A program made the translations under genes and the position numbers. This document shows positions 8,177-17,634 of a stretch of 64,000 bases of DNA, one piece after another. Position 1 is the stretch's first letter, and each line of letters begins with the position of its first letter. This DNA comes from Kistimonas sp964291485 (GTDB lineage: Bacteria; Pseudomonadota; Gammaproteobacteria; Pseudomonadales; Endozoicomonadaceae). The stretch covers positions 3,596,001 through 3,660,000 of the forward strand of contig OZ220224.1 of the NCBI GenBank assembly GCA_964291485.2, read 5' to 3'. Under the pieces are notes generated by a model, which did not search any database, had not been told where the DNA came from, and worked only from the letters and a program-made list of their open reading frames with translations.

Positions 8177-9724
8177 ATGAGTGAGAATCGCGTTGTAATT
8201 TTCGACACCACCCTCAGGGATGGCGAGCAGAGCCCTGGCGCATCAATGACCCGTGATGAAAAGCTGCGCATTGCCCGTTCCCTGGAAAAAATGCGCGTGG
8301 ATGTCATTGAAGCCGGGTTTGCCATGGCCAGCCCGGGGGACTTTGAATCCGTCAAGGCCATTGCCGAAACTATCCGGGAAAGCACCATCTGCAGTCTTTC
8401 CCGTGCGCTGGACAAGGATATTGATCGGGCTGCCGAAGCCCTGAAGTCGGCCTCCCGCGGACGAATCCATACCTTTATCGCCACTTCGCCCATCCATATG
8501 AAGTACAAGCTGCAAATGGAACCAGAGCAGGTGATAGAGCAGGCTGTCCATGCGGTCAAGCGCGCCAGAAATCGGGTGGAGGATGTCGAGTTTTCCTGCG
8601 AAGACGCGGGCCGTTCGGAGCTGGATTTCCTCTGCCGGATTATCGAAAAAGCCATTGATGCGGGTGCGCGCACCATCAACATCCCGGATACCGTCGGCTA
8701 TGCCCTGCCCCACCAGTTCGGGGAGACCATCCAGCAGCTGATCGAGCGTATTCCCAATTCCGATAAAGCGATTTTCTCCGTGCATTGCCACAATGACCTC
8801 GGCCTTGCCGTTGCCAATTCTCTGGCAGCCGTCGTTAACGGCGCCCGGCAGGTGGAGTGCACTATTAACGGTTTGGGTGAGCGAGCAGGTAATGCCTCAC
8901 TGGAAGAGATCGTCATGGCAATTCGCACCCGCAGTGATTGTCTGCAGGTAGATACTGCTATCGACACCCGCCAGATTGTGCCTGCCTCTCGCCTGGTTTC
9001 CGGTATCACCGGCTTCCCGGTACAGCCCAATAAGGCCATTGTCGGGATTAACGCCTTTGCCCATGAAGCCGGCATTCATCAGGACGGCGTACTCAAGCAC
9101 CGGGAAACCTATGAAATCATGAGAGCCGAGGATGTCGGCTGGAATGCCAACCGAATGGTGCTGGGCAAGCACTCCGGCCGGAATGCATTCAAGAGCCGTC
9201 TGCAGGAACTCAATATCACCATCGCGGATGACGAAGCCCTCAACAAAGCCTTCATGCAGTTCAAGGCGCTGGCGGACAAGAAACACGAAATCTACGATGA
9301 AGACCTTCAGGCACTGGTTACCGATGCCAGAAACCAGGAAATTGCCGAGAAATACAGCCTGCTGCAGATGGAAGCCAGTTCCCGGATGGGTATCACCCCT
9401 GAAGCCCACCTGACCATGACGGTGGATGGCAAGGAAGAACAGATCACCAGTGAGGGCGATGGTCCGGTGGATGCGATCTTCAAGGCCATCGAAACCGTGG
9501 CGGATTCCGGCGCCAAGCTGGAACTTTACTCCGTCAACGCGATCACGGAAGGTACCGACTCCCAGGGTGAAGTCACGGTTCGCCTCGCCAAGGATGGGCA
9601 GATTGTCAACGGTAATGGCGCCGACACGGATATCCTGGTGGCATCCGCCAAGGCCTATATCAATGCGCTGAACCTGCTGACGTCAGGCATTCGCAAGGCG
9701 AACCCGCAGACAGACAGCGTCTGA
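8177..9724 (+). CDS. leuA: 2-Isopropylmalate synthase
   Basis: Condenses acetyl-CoA and 2-ketoisovalerate, the first committed step to leucine. The 515-aa product has the N-terminal TIM-barrel signature DTTLRDGEQSPGASM (residues 10-24), the metal-binding His203-x-His205 in SVHCHNDLG, the NGLGERAGN motif, GKHSGRNAF and a C-terminal regulatory LeuA-dimer domain. The start was set at the ATG at 8177 because GGAG lies 8 bases upstream; an in-frame upstream TTG (8159) precedes that ribosome site. leuB, leuC and leuD are not in this window. Regulation by leucine attenuation is possible (see the leader candidate). Confidence 0.96.
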   Translation: MSENRVVIFDTTLRDGEQSPGASMTRDEKLRIARSLEKMRVDVIEAGFAMASPGDFESVKAIAETIRESTICSLSRALDKDIDRAAEALKSASRGRIHTFIATSPIHMKYKLQMEPEQVIEQAVHAVKRARNRVEDVEFSCEDAGRSELDFLCRIIEKAIDAGARTINIPDTVGYALPHQFGETIQQLIERIPNSDKAIFSVHCHNDLGLAVANSLAAVVNGARQVECTINGLGERAGNASLEEIVMAIRTRSDCLQVDTAIDTRQIVPASRLVSGITGFPVQPNKAIVGINAFAHEAGIHQDGVLKHRETYEIMRAEDVGWNANRMVLGKHSGRNAFKSRLQELNITIADDEALNKAFMQFKALADKKHEIYDEDLQALVTDARNQEIAEKYSLLQMEASSRMGITPEAHLTMTVDGKEEQITSEGDGPVDAIFKAIETVADSGAKLELYSVNAITEGTDSQGEVTVRLAKDGQIVNGNGADTDILVASAKAYINALNLLTSGIRKANPQTDSV

Positions 9725-9740
9725 GCAGCGCCCACCAAAG

Positions 9741-9778
9741 CAAAACGGGCAGTAACCTTTCTGTTAATGCCCGTTTTG
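9741..9778 (+). terminator. Terminator after leuA
   Basis: An 11-bp stem CAAAACGGGCA / TGCCCGTTTTG with a smaller internal GTAAC/GTTA pairing, 17 bases after the leuA stop. It is symmetric in A/T-rich flanks and could work in both directions. Confidence 0.7.
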
Positions 9779-9852
9779 CTTGTCCGCGGTTTTGCATACA
9801 ATAGGAAGGTGCCAGTCAACAGCCCCTCCGGGGCGGGAGCCTCCGGAGCCGC

Positions 9853-10647
9853 ATGAACGAACAGCAACGCCAGCAATACCTTGACGCCATGGGCATCCAG
9901 CCCTGGTTTCCCCGCTATATCCTGCCGGAAGCCAAACCCTCGACCACCTGCGAATGGGACTGGGAAGCCTGGGAGGCGGAACATCCACCAGCAATTCCTG
10001 TAGAACAACCCCAGAACCATATCGAGCAGGCAGTCAAACCTGCACCCTTTAAGCCTGTCGGCAAACCGGTCATGCGACCTGCGGATATACTGGGTGAAAC
10101 ACCTGAACAAGCCGTAGAAGCAAATACTGATACGCTAGCAGAAAACGTTACCGTCCTGAGCAAACCCGTCAAACCTGCTGAGCGGTTTCGCCTGGTCACG
10201 CTCTCGGTTAACGACGACTGCCTTGTTGTTTCCGAATTGCCCAGCACGGGTATGAACCAGTTCACCCGTTTCCATGAAAGGCTGTTGAGGAACCTTCTCT
10301 TTTCCGTCGGTATTCCCGTCGTTTCAACATTGCAGCCTGCTCTGTTTGACTGGCCTATCGCCGGTAACCGGGCTGACCAGGATGAGCAGGCAGCCCACGA
10401 CGCCGTGCACGGTTACCTGACCAACCAGTTTGGCCTGCGCCGGCGCAAGACCGTTTTTCTACTGGGTCGCAACTGTGTACGTTACGTCATGGGGCCTGAC
10501 ACCGATTTTGACGACGTCCGGGGTATTCAGGACACCGAGCAACAAACCACGGTGATTACTCACAGCCTGGATGCACTCATGAAACTACCCGCCATCAAGG
10601 CTGACACCTGGCGCGATATCTCCCCTTTATTAACCCGTAACTCATGA
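9853..10647 (+). CDS. Putative DNA polymerase III psi (HolD-like) protein
   Basis: A 264-aa protein that overlaps rimI by 4 bases (ATGA). In E. coli the psi subunit gene holD occupies the same place before rimI, and related pseudomonads carry a longer protein here that begins like this one (YLDAMGIQPWFPRYILP). The N-terminal segment may be the clamp-loader chi-binding tail. A Pro/Val-rich linker (about 45-110) follows, then a C-terminal globular domain with LLGRNCVRYVMG. The function is inferred from position and weak resemblance; I cannot confirm chi binding. Confidence 0.6.
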   Translation: MNEQQRQQYLDAMGIQPWFPRYILPEAKPSTTCEWDWEAWEAEHPPAIPVEQPQNHIEQAVKPAPFKPVGKPVMRPADILGETPEQAVEANTDTLAENVTVLSKPVKPAERFRLVTLSVNDDCLVVSELPSTGMNQFTRFHERLLRNLLFSVGIPVVSTLQPALFDWPIAGNRADQDEQAAHDAVHGYLTNQFGLRRRKTVFLLGRNCVRYVMGPDTDFDDVRGIQDTEQQTTVITHSLDALMKLPAIKADTWRDISPLLTRNS

Positions 10648-11132
10648 TCACGTCTGAAACACTTACCGAGCTTTCCCCGATCACTCAACGCGCCATGACC
10701 CTTGAGGATCTGGAATCCGCTTTTGCAGTTGAATGCCTGGCCCATTCTCATCCATGGTCAATAGGCAACCTCAGGGACTGCATTACCTCTGGTTATCACT
10801 GCCAGATACTGGAACAGGACGGCGAGATTGTTGCCTTTGGCATCATCTCTGCTGCCGTCGGTGAATCACACCTGCTGAACCTGGTGGTATCACCCAACCA
10901 TCAGCGTCGGGGTCTGGGTAAGCAATTGCTCAGTCAGCTCCTTAAAGCAGCTGTTGAGCTCGACGCAGAGGTTATGTTCCTGGAAGTTCGCGCCTCCAAT
11001 CAGGGCGCCATCAACCTGTATCTTGAAACCGGCTTTTCAGAGATCGGCCGACGCAAGGATTACTACCCGGCCAAGCATGGGCGGGAAGAAGCCATCGTTA
11101 TGGCCCTTGACCTTATCTTTCTTGATGATTGA
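10644..11132 (+). CDS. rimI: Ribosomal protein S18 alanine N-acetyltransferase
   Basis: A 162-aa GNAT acetyltransferase that modifies the N-terminal alanine of ribosomal protein S18. The acetyl-CoA binding motif QRRGLGKQLL is present, with LLNLVVSPNH before it and the VRASNQGAINLYLETGF motif after it. The stop of the psi-like gene and this start overlap as ATGA, so the two are translationally coupled. The N-terminus is about 14 residues longer than in E. coli RimI. Confidence 0.92.
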   Translation: MITSETLTELSPITQRAMTLEDLESAFAVECLAHSHPWSIGNLRDCITSGYHCQILEQDGEIVAFGIISAAVGESHLLNLVVSPNHQRRGLGKQLLSQLLKAAVELDAEVMFLEVRASNQGAINLYLETGFSEIGRRKDYYPAKHGREEAIVMALDLIFLDD

Positions 11133-11221
11133 TATCGCCTTCGCCGATCATCCTCTTCACATGCGTGGCGCAGGCCGATAGACTGCGGCCACGCCAACAA
11201 CAATGATGACAGGCTTTGCCC

Positions 11222-13147
11222 ATGGCCACACTGCTCCGAGCATGCTTCGCATTACTGCTATTTCTACCCACACTGATCGCGCAGGCGGATGATAAGAACT
11301 TCACCCTACTGCACACCAATGACTGGCAGTCCCGCCTGCTGGGTTTCGGCCCCAACCTTGAGTACACCCCCAAAACGATCAACGATGACAAAACCACCGG
11401 CGGAATTGCCCGTCTCGCCACCAAGATCAAAACGATTCGCGCACAACAACCCGCCGGTGAGCCGCTGATGCTGCTTGATGGCGGCGACTTCAGCATGGGC
11501 ACCCTGTTTCACACGATTACCCGGGAAACCGGCTCAGAACTGCAGCTGATGCAGAAACTGGGTTATGACGCCATCACCCTTGGCAACCATGAATTTGATT
11601 TTCGTCCGGATGGGCTGGCACAGATGATCCGTTCCGCCCATCAGGCACAAGGCGCGATTCCGCCCATTGTGATCTCCAACCTGTTTTTCTCCGAATCCGG
11701 CAAGGGCGATGCATCGCTGAAAGCGGTCTACGACGACCAGTTGATCCGTCGCAAGCTGGTGCTGGAAAAAGATGGCATCCGGTTTGGTTTCTTTGGCCTG
11801 ATCGGTGTTGATGCCCGCAATTCCGCCCCGAATGCCAAGCCGGTGCGAATTGACCGTCATATCGACGTGGCCAAATCCATGGTGACTGAACTGAAGCAGC
11901 AGGATAAGGTGGATGTCGTCATCCTGCTCTCCCACAGCGGAGTGGTGCAAAACCGTGATGGTCTATGGACAGGCGAAGAAGTCGAATATGCCCGCCAGGT
12001 GCCGGGTATCGATATCATCATCGGCGGCCACAGCCATACCCCGATTTTTGAACCCATCATGATCAACGGCACGCCAATTGTTCAGGCAGGCTCTGATGGC
12101 CAGTACCTTGGAGAAATGGCGGTCAAGCTGACCGACAACGGTATCCAAATGACCGGCTATAAACTCCACCCGATCAATGACAAGATTCCCGGGGATCCGG
12201 AAATCATCAAAATGATTGCCGGTTTCAAGGCACAAGTCAGTGAAAAAATGCTGACGCCCAGGGGTTACCACTTCGATCAGCCACTGGTGAAAACGCCTGC
12301 AGATCTGGGCCGGGAGTACGATGATCCCCGGCTCGGCAACCTGGTCACCGATGCCATCCGCAAAGCGACCGACGCCGATATCGGCCTGACCGGTAACGGG
12401 ACACTGCGTGACGATATCCTGCAGGGCGAAACCGGCATACAAGCTGTCTCAGATATCTTCCGGATTCAGCCCCTCGGTATTGGCGAACACGATGACGAAC
12501 CTGGCTACCCGCTGATGAAAGCCTGGTTGACTGGCCCTGAGGTAAAGAGTCTGCTGGAAGTACTGCTGCTCGGTTACCAGACCCGCAGCGACGCCTATTA
12601 TCCACGCCTGTCCGGCATTCGTTTTACCTATAACAACTTTCGCCCCCCGTTTGACCGGGTGACCAAGGTGGAACTGGGCGACCCGGTCAATGGTTACACA
12701 ACCATGGACCTCAGTGGTAAAAGCGATCGTCTCTACAGCATTGGCGGCACCAGCTATGTTGGCAGTTTTACCTGGATTATCCCGGATATCAGCCATGGTC
12801 TGCTGAGCGTCACGCCTAAAGATGCCAACGGCCAGCCTATTGCCAATATCCGTGACGCCATCCTCGACATCAGCCCGGAAACACCCGGAATCCAGGAAAT
12901 GAAAATCTGGCAGGCCATGCTGGATTATCTGGGCTCACTGCCGGATCTGGATAACGATGGTTTGTCCGACATCCCGCTGGACAGCACCACCACCGAGCAA
13001 CGCATGATCGCAGATCATAGCCTCAACCCGGCCAAACTCTTCAGCAATACCACCTGGATTCTATGGACGGCACTCGGCCTGATGATCATCCTGATCGGTT
13101 TGCTGGTATGGTTATTGATAGCCGTGGCACGGCGAATATTGCGCTAA
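11222..13147 (+). CDS. 5'-Nucleotidase / cyclic phosphodiesterase, exported and C-terminally anchored
   Basis: A UshA/5'-nucleotidase-family enzyme that would hydrolyse nucleotides outside the cytoplasm. After a signal peptide (first 25 residues, ending AQA) come the metallophosphatase motifs HTNDWQSR, LDGGDFSMG, TLGNHEFDF and IIGGHSHTP, then the 5'-nucleotidase C-terminal domain (GNGTLRDDI). Near the end there is a Ca-binding-like loop DLDNDGLSD and a final membrane helix (TWILWTALGLMIILIGLL) followed by Arg residues, so it is probably membrane-anchored. The ATG at 11222 was preferred over the TTG at 11216. The substrate is not determinable. Confidence 0.88.
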   Translation: MATLLRACFALLLFLPTLIAQADDKNFTLLHTNDWQSRLLGFGPNLEYTPKTINDDKTTGGIARLATKIKTIRAQQPAGEPLMLLDGGDFSMGTLFHTITRETGSELQLMQKLGYDAITLGNHEFDFRPDGLAQMIRSAHQAQGAIPPIVISNLFFSESGKGDASLKAVYDDQLIRRKLVLEKDGIRFGFFGLIGVDARNSAPNAKPVRIDRHIDVAKSMVTELKQQDKVDVVILLSHSGVVQNRDGLWTGEEVEYARQVPGIDIIIGGHSHTPIFEPIMINGTPIVQAGSDGQYLGEMAVKLTDNGIQMTGYKLHPINDKIPGDPEIIKMIAGFKAQVSEKMLTPRGYHFDQPLVKTPADLGREYDDPRLGNLVTDAIRKATDADIGLTGNGTLRDDILQGETGIQAVSDIFRIQPLGIGEHDDEPGYPLMKAWLTGPEVKSLLEVLLLGYQTRSDAYYPRLSGIRFTYNNFRPPFDRVTKVELGDPVNGYTTMDLSGKSDRLYSIGGTSYVGSFTWIIPDISHGLLSVTPKDANGQPIANIRDAILDISPETPGIQEMKIWQAMLDYLGSLPDLDNDGLSDIPLDSTTTEQRMIADHSLNPAKLFSNTTWILWTALGLMIILIGLLVWLLIAVARRILR

Positions 13148-13306
13148 GGTTGGCCATCAAACGGTATGTCTTGTGATACAGGCATACCGTTCCTTCCTCG
13201 ATTTCCAGACCTGCCACACACTACACTTAGTCCAACAGGTTGCGTATTCCTGCCAATAACCGGTGGCAATGCGTCACAAACGATTAACCGAAACCCTGAC
13301 TATTCA

Positions 13307-13945
13307 ATGGATTCCTTAAAACCACTACTGACCAACAACCGCACCTGGGCACAGGAAAACAAAATGCAGGACCCTGACTTCTTCAGTCGCCTGAGCGCCG
13401 GACAGTCGCCCCAGTATCTCTGGATAGGCTGCTGTGACAGCCGGGTACCTGCCGAAATGCTCACCGGCGCCCAGCCGGGTGACCTGCTGGTTCACCGGAA
13501 TGTCGCCAACATGGTCTTGCATGATGACACCAACTGCCTCTCCGTACTGCAATTTGCCGTGGAAGCGTTGAAAATCCAGCATATCGTAGTAGCCGGTCAT
13601 TACGACTGCGGTGGCGTGAAAGCGGCACTCAACGGCGGCGTTGCCGGAAAGCTGGGCAGCTGGCTTCACCACCTTGAAGACATTTATCAGCAACATAAAG
13701 ATCAGTTTGATCTACTGACTAATGAGGAAGAGCGCATCAACCTGCTCTGTGAGCTCAATGTGGCTCACCAGGTCGTCAATGTCGCCAACACCATTACCGT
13801 TCGAAAGGCGTGGCAAAACCACTTCCCCCTGGCTATTCATGGCTGTATTTATGATATTGGCGATGGCCTTCTGAAGGAAATCGGTGTCTCTGTTAACAGC
13901 CCTGATAACATACCCGAGCAATACCAAAGCGCTGACAAGGAATAA
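13307..13945 (+). CDS. can: Beta-class carbonic anhydrase
   Basis: Interconverts CO2 and bicarbonate in the cytoplasm. The start is set at MDSLKPLLTNNRTWA, matching the usual N-terminus of E. coli Can and giving 212 aa. The longer upstream open frame has no family support. Zinc ligands are Cys42, His98 and Cys101, with the Asp44-Arg46 dyad in CCDSRVP, all at E. coli numbering. No clear ribosome site is visible, so the start rests on homology. Confidence 0.93.
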   Translation: MDSLKPLLTNNRTWAQENKMQDPDFFSRLSAGQSPQYLWIGCCDSRVPAEMLTGAQPGDLLVHRNVANMVLHDDTNCLSVLQFAVEALKIQHIVVAGHYDCGGVKAALNGGVAGKLGSWLHHLEDIYQQHKDQFDLLTNEEERINLLCELNVAHQVVNVANTITVRKAWQNHFPLAIHGCIYDIGDGLLKEIGVSVNSPDNIPEQYQSADKE

Positions 13946-14078
13946 GCGCTAACGGTTCACGCCCGTCAAGTTATCGACTCAATTTGATGATAAGAATCTT
14001 GTCTATTCTTGCTTATTAAGTAAGCGTGCTGTTTCTGCTGTCGCTTTTTCAATCAAACCTCAAACCATGGAATGGTAC

Positions 14079-14837
14079 ATGATGATTAAAGTCCGCAATG
14101 CATTGCTGGCAGGTCTGGTCTTTTGCCTGCCGGCGACCAGTCAGGCTGTCGATATGTATGCCTTTGCCCGCGGGGGAATGGCCTCTACCCAAATCACCAA
14201 TACCGACGCGACCAATCCGATTTTAGTATTTGGTGATCCTGGATACCCTTCCGTGACCCAAAACGGAAGCTTGGGTATCGTTAAAGAAAACAATAGCGAT
14301 GACGTATCAACAGCAGCTTTGGGCTTAGGATTTATCCTGAACAAACATTTCAGATTAGAACTGGAAGGTTCGTTGCAACGTGAATCAGATTTTCAAGTTG
14401 ATCTGCAAATTGGTGGCGATCAATTTGGCTCGGGAATCACTCAACCTCTTGGAACCGGCTTCAACAAAATTAGCGTGGAATCCGAGATTTTCCTGCTCAA
14501 AGCCTATTTCGACATTCCCATCAATGAAACCGTAGCCCCCTATTTCATGGCAGGCATTGGCTATGCACGCAATAAAGCCTCTGGCGTGCAGACCTTTTCA
14601 GCCAATGCCAACTGGAATGAAAAATGGGATGATACCACCAGCAGTGATACCGCCTGGACCATCGGCATCGGCCTCTCCTACCAGTTCGACCAAAACCTGA
14701 CGTTTGACCTTGGCCTCGAACATCGGAACCTGGGCAACTGGGAGCTGGACAACCTGCCTGCCACTGGTGATGAATCCTTCAAGGGCGACCTGGAATCCAC
14801 CACCCTGCTGTTTGGCGTACGCTACCTCTTCCATTGA
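14079..14837 (+). CDS. Outer-membrane beta-barrel protein
   Basis: The N-terminus is a signal peptide (MMIKVRNALLAGLVFCLP...SQA) followed by alternating amphipathic strands, many Gly and aromatic residues, and a C-terminus ending VRYLFH, with a terminal aromatic pair typical of BAM-recognised barrels. It belongs to the small OmpA/OMP_b-brl-like barrels of about 230 mature residues. Ligand and role are unknown. The start may be the first or second ATG of ATGATG; an upstream ATG at 14067 adds four residues. It appears monocistronic. Confidence 0.75.
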   Translation: MMIKVRNALLAGLVFCLPATSQAVDMYAFARGGMASTQITNTDATNPILVFGDPGYPSVTQNGSLGIVKENNSDDVSTAALGLGFILNKHFRLELEGSLQRESDFQVDLQIGGDQFGSGITQPLGTGFNKISVESEIFLLKAYFDIPINETVAPYFMAGIGYARNKASGVQTFSANANWNEKWDDTTSSDTAWTIGIGLSYQFDQNLTFDLGLEHRNLGNWELDNLPATGDESFKGDLESTTLLFGVRYLFH

Positions 14838-15032
14838 TGTGTCTGTAACCCCGTTCGCTGCATTGGTGACACCCCGTCCCAGTGCAGCGTTTCAGCAGTA
14901 CCCCACCTAGCGGGAAAATCTTGCGAACAGACAACCCTGTGCTAACTTCCATAGGCGGATCGTTGCTATCCCATCCGCATAATCACCAGTACACCTGCCT
15001 TGATTATATTCCCAGTCACTGAGTTTGCTCGC

Positions 15033-16529
15033 ATGAAATCCTGCCGCGCCCTGCTGTTCCTGATTACTCTGTGGTGTTCACTCTCATTCGCCGCCTCGCT
15101 GCCAGCCCCAAGGCTCAACAACAACCCCCAGTGGGACATGGTGCTCACCAATCCCCGACCGGTACTGACCTTCTCCCTGGCCGGTGCCGATCCCTCCTGG
15201 GTCTACGAACTGCAGATTGCCAAAGATGCCAAATTCCGGCAGACAGTGGCCACATACAGCGACATCAGGCCGTTTAACCAGTATTACGCTCAGATGCGAA
15301 TTCCTGCCCGTGATGCCCTACCGGATGGACGCTATTACTGGCGTGTACGCACCCTCACGCCTAAGGGGCTAAGCAGTGACTGGGCCGTGAGCAGGTTTAC
15401 ACTGGACTTTACCGGCTCACGCACCTTCAGCGGTTATATGCGAGCCCCTGTCAAACAGGTGCTGGTCTCCTCCGGCGAAAACCCGAACAACATCATCGAC
15501 TGGGACGATCAGGGCCAACTGACCTACTGGAACAGCGCACCATTAGGCGTCGGCGATAAAGATAACTGGGTCATCCTGGATATGGGGAAACGAACCACCC
15601 TCAGCCGTTTCTGGATGTTGTCTACCCGCAGTATCACACCAGCACCCGGCTGGCTGGTCGATTTTTACTGGCAAAGCAGCGATGACCTGAATCACTGGCG
15701 AACCATTGAGGGTACCCGCGTCAACGGCAACGATACCTATCGCAACATCATTGATTTTAAGCCGGTCACTGCACGGTTCTTTCGCCTGGTGATCAATAAG
15801 CAAAACGCTTTGCAGGCTCAGATCAATGCCATCATCCCCTATACCCGCGGACAACCGGCGATTCCTGATGTCCCTGATGGCCGTTATGTCCTGCTGGTCG
15901 GTAACCAGATGGATGGCTTCACCTATACACGTCTCAAGGCGTTTGTGGAAAACAAAGGCTACAAGACTGTCCTGATCCCGCACTATGCCTTCTCACGGGA
16001 TGTCCTGCAGCGACTGAAACACAAGCCCATGGCGGTCATGTTCAGCGGGAACAATGCCGACTGGCAATACCTGCCTATGTTCGAGTATTACGGCGAATAC
16101 GAGGTCATGCGTGATGTCGACAACATCCCCATGATGGGTATGTGTGCCGGCAACGAGTTCTTTGCCATGGCTCATGGCATCAGCTTTGCCGTCTGGATGG
16201 AGTGGTTTGACGATTCCATTTTCAGGGCGTACATTGGCAAGCCGGTCGACAAGGTCGAGATACTGCCCCAATTTTCCAGCGATCCACTCTTTGACAAAGT
16301 GCCCAATCCCTTTCAGGCCGTTGAAATACACAGCTGGGCCGTCAGCCAGGAGTTCATCACGGAGCACCAGGACTTTGCTGTGATGGCTCGGTCATCCTAT
16401 ATCCAGGTCATGCGCAATATGAACCGTCCCGTCTATTCGACCCAGTTCCACCCCGCCGCTGTGGTGCCCTACAACGAGTCCGAACCTATTATGGCCAACT
16501 TCCTTGAATTGGCCTCTCGCTGGCACTGA
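15033..16529 (+). CDS. Secreted protein with discoidin-like and glutamine-amidotransferase-like domains
   Basis: A 498-aa exported protein. A signal peptide (MKSCRALLFLITLWCSLSFA) is followed by an Ig/fibronectin-like region (PALTFSLAGADP... YYWRVRTLTP), then an F5/8 type C (discoidin)-like region (about 140-275, with NWVILDMGKRTTLSRFWML). The C-terminal part (about 285-498) looks like a class I amidotransferase fold, with a nucleophile-elbow motif GMCAGNE (Cys371) and QFHPA (His473). The usual Glu after HP is replaced by Ala, so amidotransferase activity is doubtful. A carbohydrate-associated secreted hydrolase or sensor is possible. I do not recognise a named gene. Confidence 0.7.
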   Translation: MKSCRALLFLITLWCSLSFAASLPAPRLNNNPQWDMVLTNPRPVLTFSLAGADPSWVYELQIAKDAKFRQTVATYSDIRPFNQYYAQMRIPARDALPDGRYYWRVRTLTPKGLSSDWAVSRFTLDFTGSRTFSGYMRAPVKQVLVSSGENPNNIIDWDDQGQLTYWNSAPLGVGDKDNWVILDMGKRTTLSRFWMLSTRSITPAPGWLVDFYWQSSDDLNHWRTIEGTRVNGNDTYRNIIDFKPVTARFFRLVINKQNALQAQINAIIPYTRGQPAIPDVPDGRYVLLVGNQMDGFTYTRLKAFVENKGYKTVLIPHYAFSRDVLQRLKHKPMAVMFSGNNADWQYLPMFEYYGEYEVMRDVDNIPMMGMCAGNEFFAMAHGISFAVWMEWFDDSIFRAYIGKPVDKVEILPQFSSDPLFDKVPNPFQAVEIHSWAVSQEFITEHQDFAVMARSSYIQVMRNMNRPVYSTQFHPAAVVPYNESEPIMANFLELASRWH

Positions 16530-16598
16530 TTCTTCCGGTGGGTACAGGCTTCTATCACTCCCCGCAGGAGAGTGTTTCAATCACTCCAGGTCATTGTT

Positions 16599-17633
16599 AT
16601 GCAGGAAAATGGAACTCTGGCACATAAACAGCGCAACTGGCTGATTGCCCTGCTGGTTATCGTACTACTGATCGCTGCCGGGTATTTTTATCTGCAACAC
16701 GAGAAAAAATATCCGGATACCGATGATGCCTACATTCATGCCAGCATTATCTATATTGCCTCCCAGGTTGCGGGCAAGGTAAACCGTGTCAATGTCGTAG
16801 ATTATGAATCTGTCGATAAGGGCGACCTGTTGGTTCAGATTGACCCCGCCCCTTATGAAGCTGCATTGGACAAAGCCCGGGCTGTCTATGAAAACGCCAC
16901 CCTGCAGAATCGTGCTGCCGGGGAAGCAATACTCGCCGCCAGCGCCGATGTTCGCAGCAGCAATGCCAAACTGACCGACGTACAAACCCATTACGCCCGC
17001 ACCATGGCACTCGTGGCAGAAGGTGTTCTGCCCAAACAATCAGCGGATGACACCAGGGCTGATCTTTCTGCCGCGCAGAATGCCCTGGATGCCGCACGGG
17101 CCACCCTCTCACAACTGGTCGCTGAACAAGGTGCTGATGGCAGCAAGGCGCCTGCGGTGAAGGAAGCGGCCGCCGCGCTGACCCAGGCCAGCCTGAACCT
17201 GTCGTACACCAATATTACAGCTCCTGCTTCCGGACTACTGGGCATCGTCAACATACATCCCGGGAGTATCGTCGCCGTGGGTCAGGCCATGACACCGCTG
17301 GTTGTCGACGGCAGTTTCTGGATGCAGGCCAATTTCAAGGAAGATGATCTGGGTCGTATCCGTCCCGGCATGCCGGTGGATATTGATCTGGACATGTATC
17401 CGGACACTACCTTCTCCGGCCGGGTAGAAGCCATTTCACCTGCCAGCGGTTCCGCCTTTTCCCTGCTACCACCTGAGAATGCAACCGGCAACTGGGTTAA
17501 AATCCCCCAACGTTTTCCGGTCAAGATCAGCATTGTGCAACAAACCGGACAGCCTCCTCTCCGTGTCGGTGCCAGTGGTACGGTGACAGTGGATACCGTC
17601 GCCCACAATGATACCCCTGACGGCAGCTCGTAA
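16599..17633 (+). CDS. emrA: EmrA/HlyD-family periplasmic adaptor of an efflux system
   Basis: A membrane-fusion protein of 344 aa with one N-terminal membrane helix (residues about 14-31), the conserved TDDAYIHASI motif, a biotinyl-lipoyl-like half (SQVAGKVNRVNV), a long helical hairpin (about 80-180) and the second half with ITAPASGLLG and NFKEDDLGRIRPGMPV. It would bridge the MFS pump encoded next to an outer-membrane channel. The ATG at 16599 is preferred because the upstream GTG (16572) lies too close to the GGAG. One base separates it from emrB. Confidence 0.88.
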   Translation: MQENGTLAHKQRNWLIALLVIVLLIAAGYFYLQHEKKYPDTDDAYIHASIIYIASQVAGKVNRVNVVDYESVDKGDLLVQIDPAPYEAALDKARAVYENATLQNRAAGEAILAASADVRSSNAKLTDVQTHYARTMALVAEGVLPKQSADDTRADLSAAQNALDAARATLSQLVAEQGADGSKAPAVKEAAAALTQASLNLSYTNITAPASGLLGIVNIHPGSIVAVGQAMTPLVVDGSFWMQANFKEDDLGRIRPGMPVDIDLDMYPDTTFSGRVEAISPASGSAFSLLPPENATGNWVKIPQRFPVKISIVQQTGQPPLRVGASGTVTVDTVAHNDTPDGSS

Positions 17634-17634
17634 C

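Noticed and set aside
13166..13306. A 47-residue N-terminal extension of carbonic anhydrase
   Set aside because: The family starts at MDSLKPLLTNNR; the extension has no signal-peptide or targeting character.
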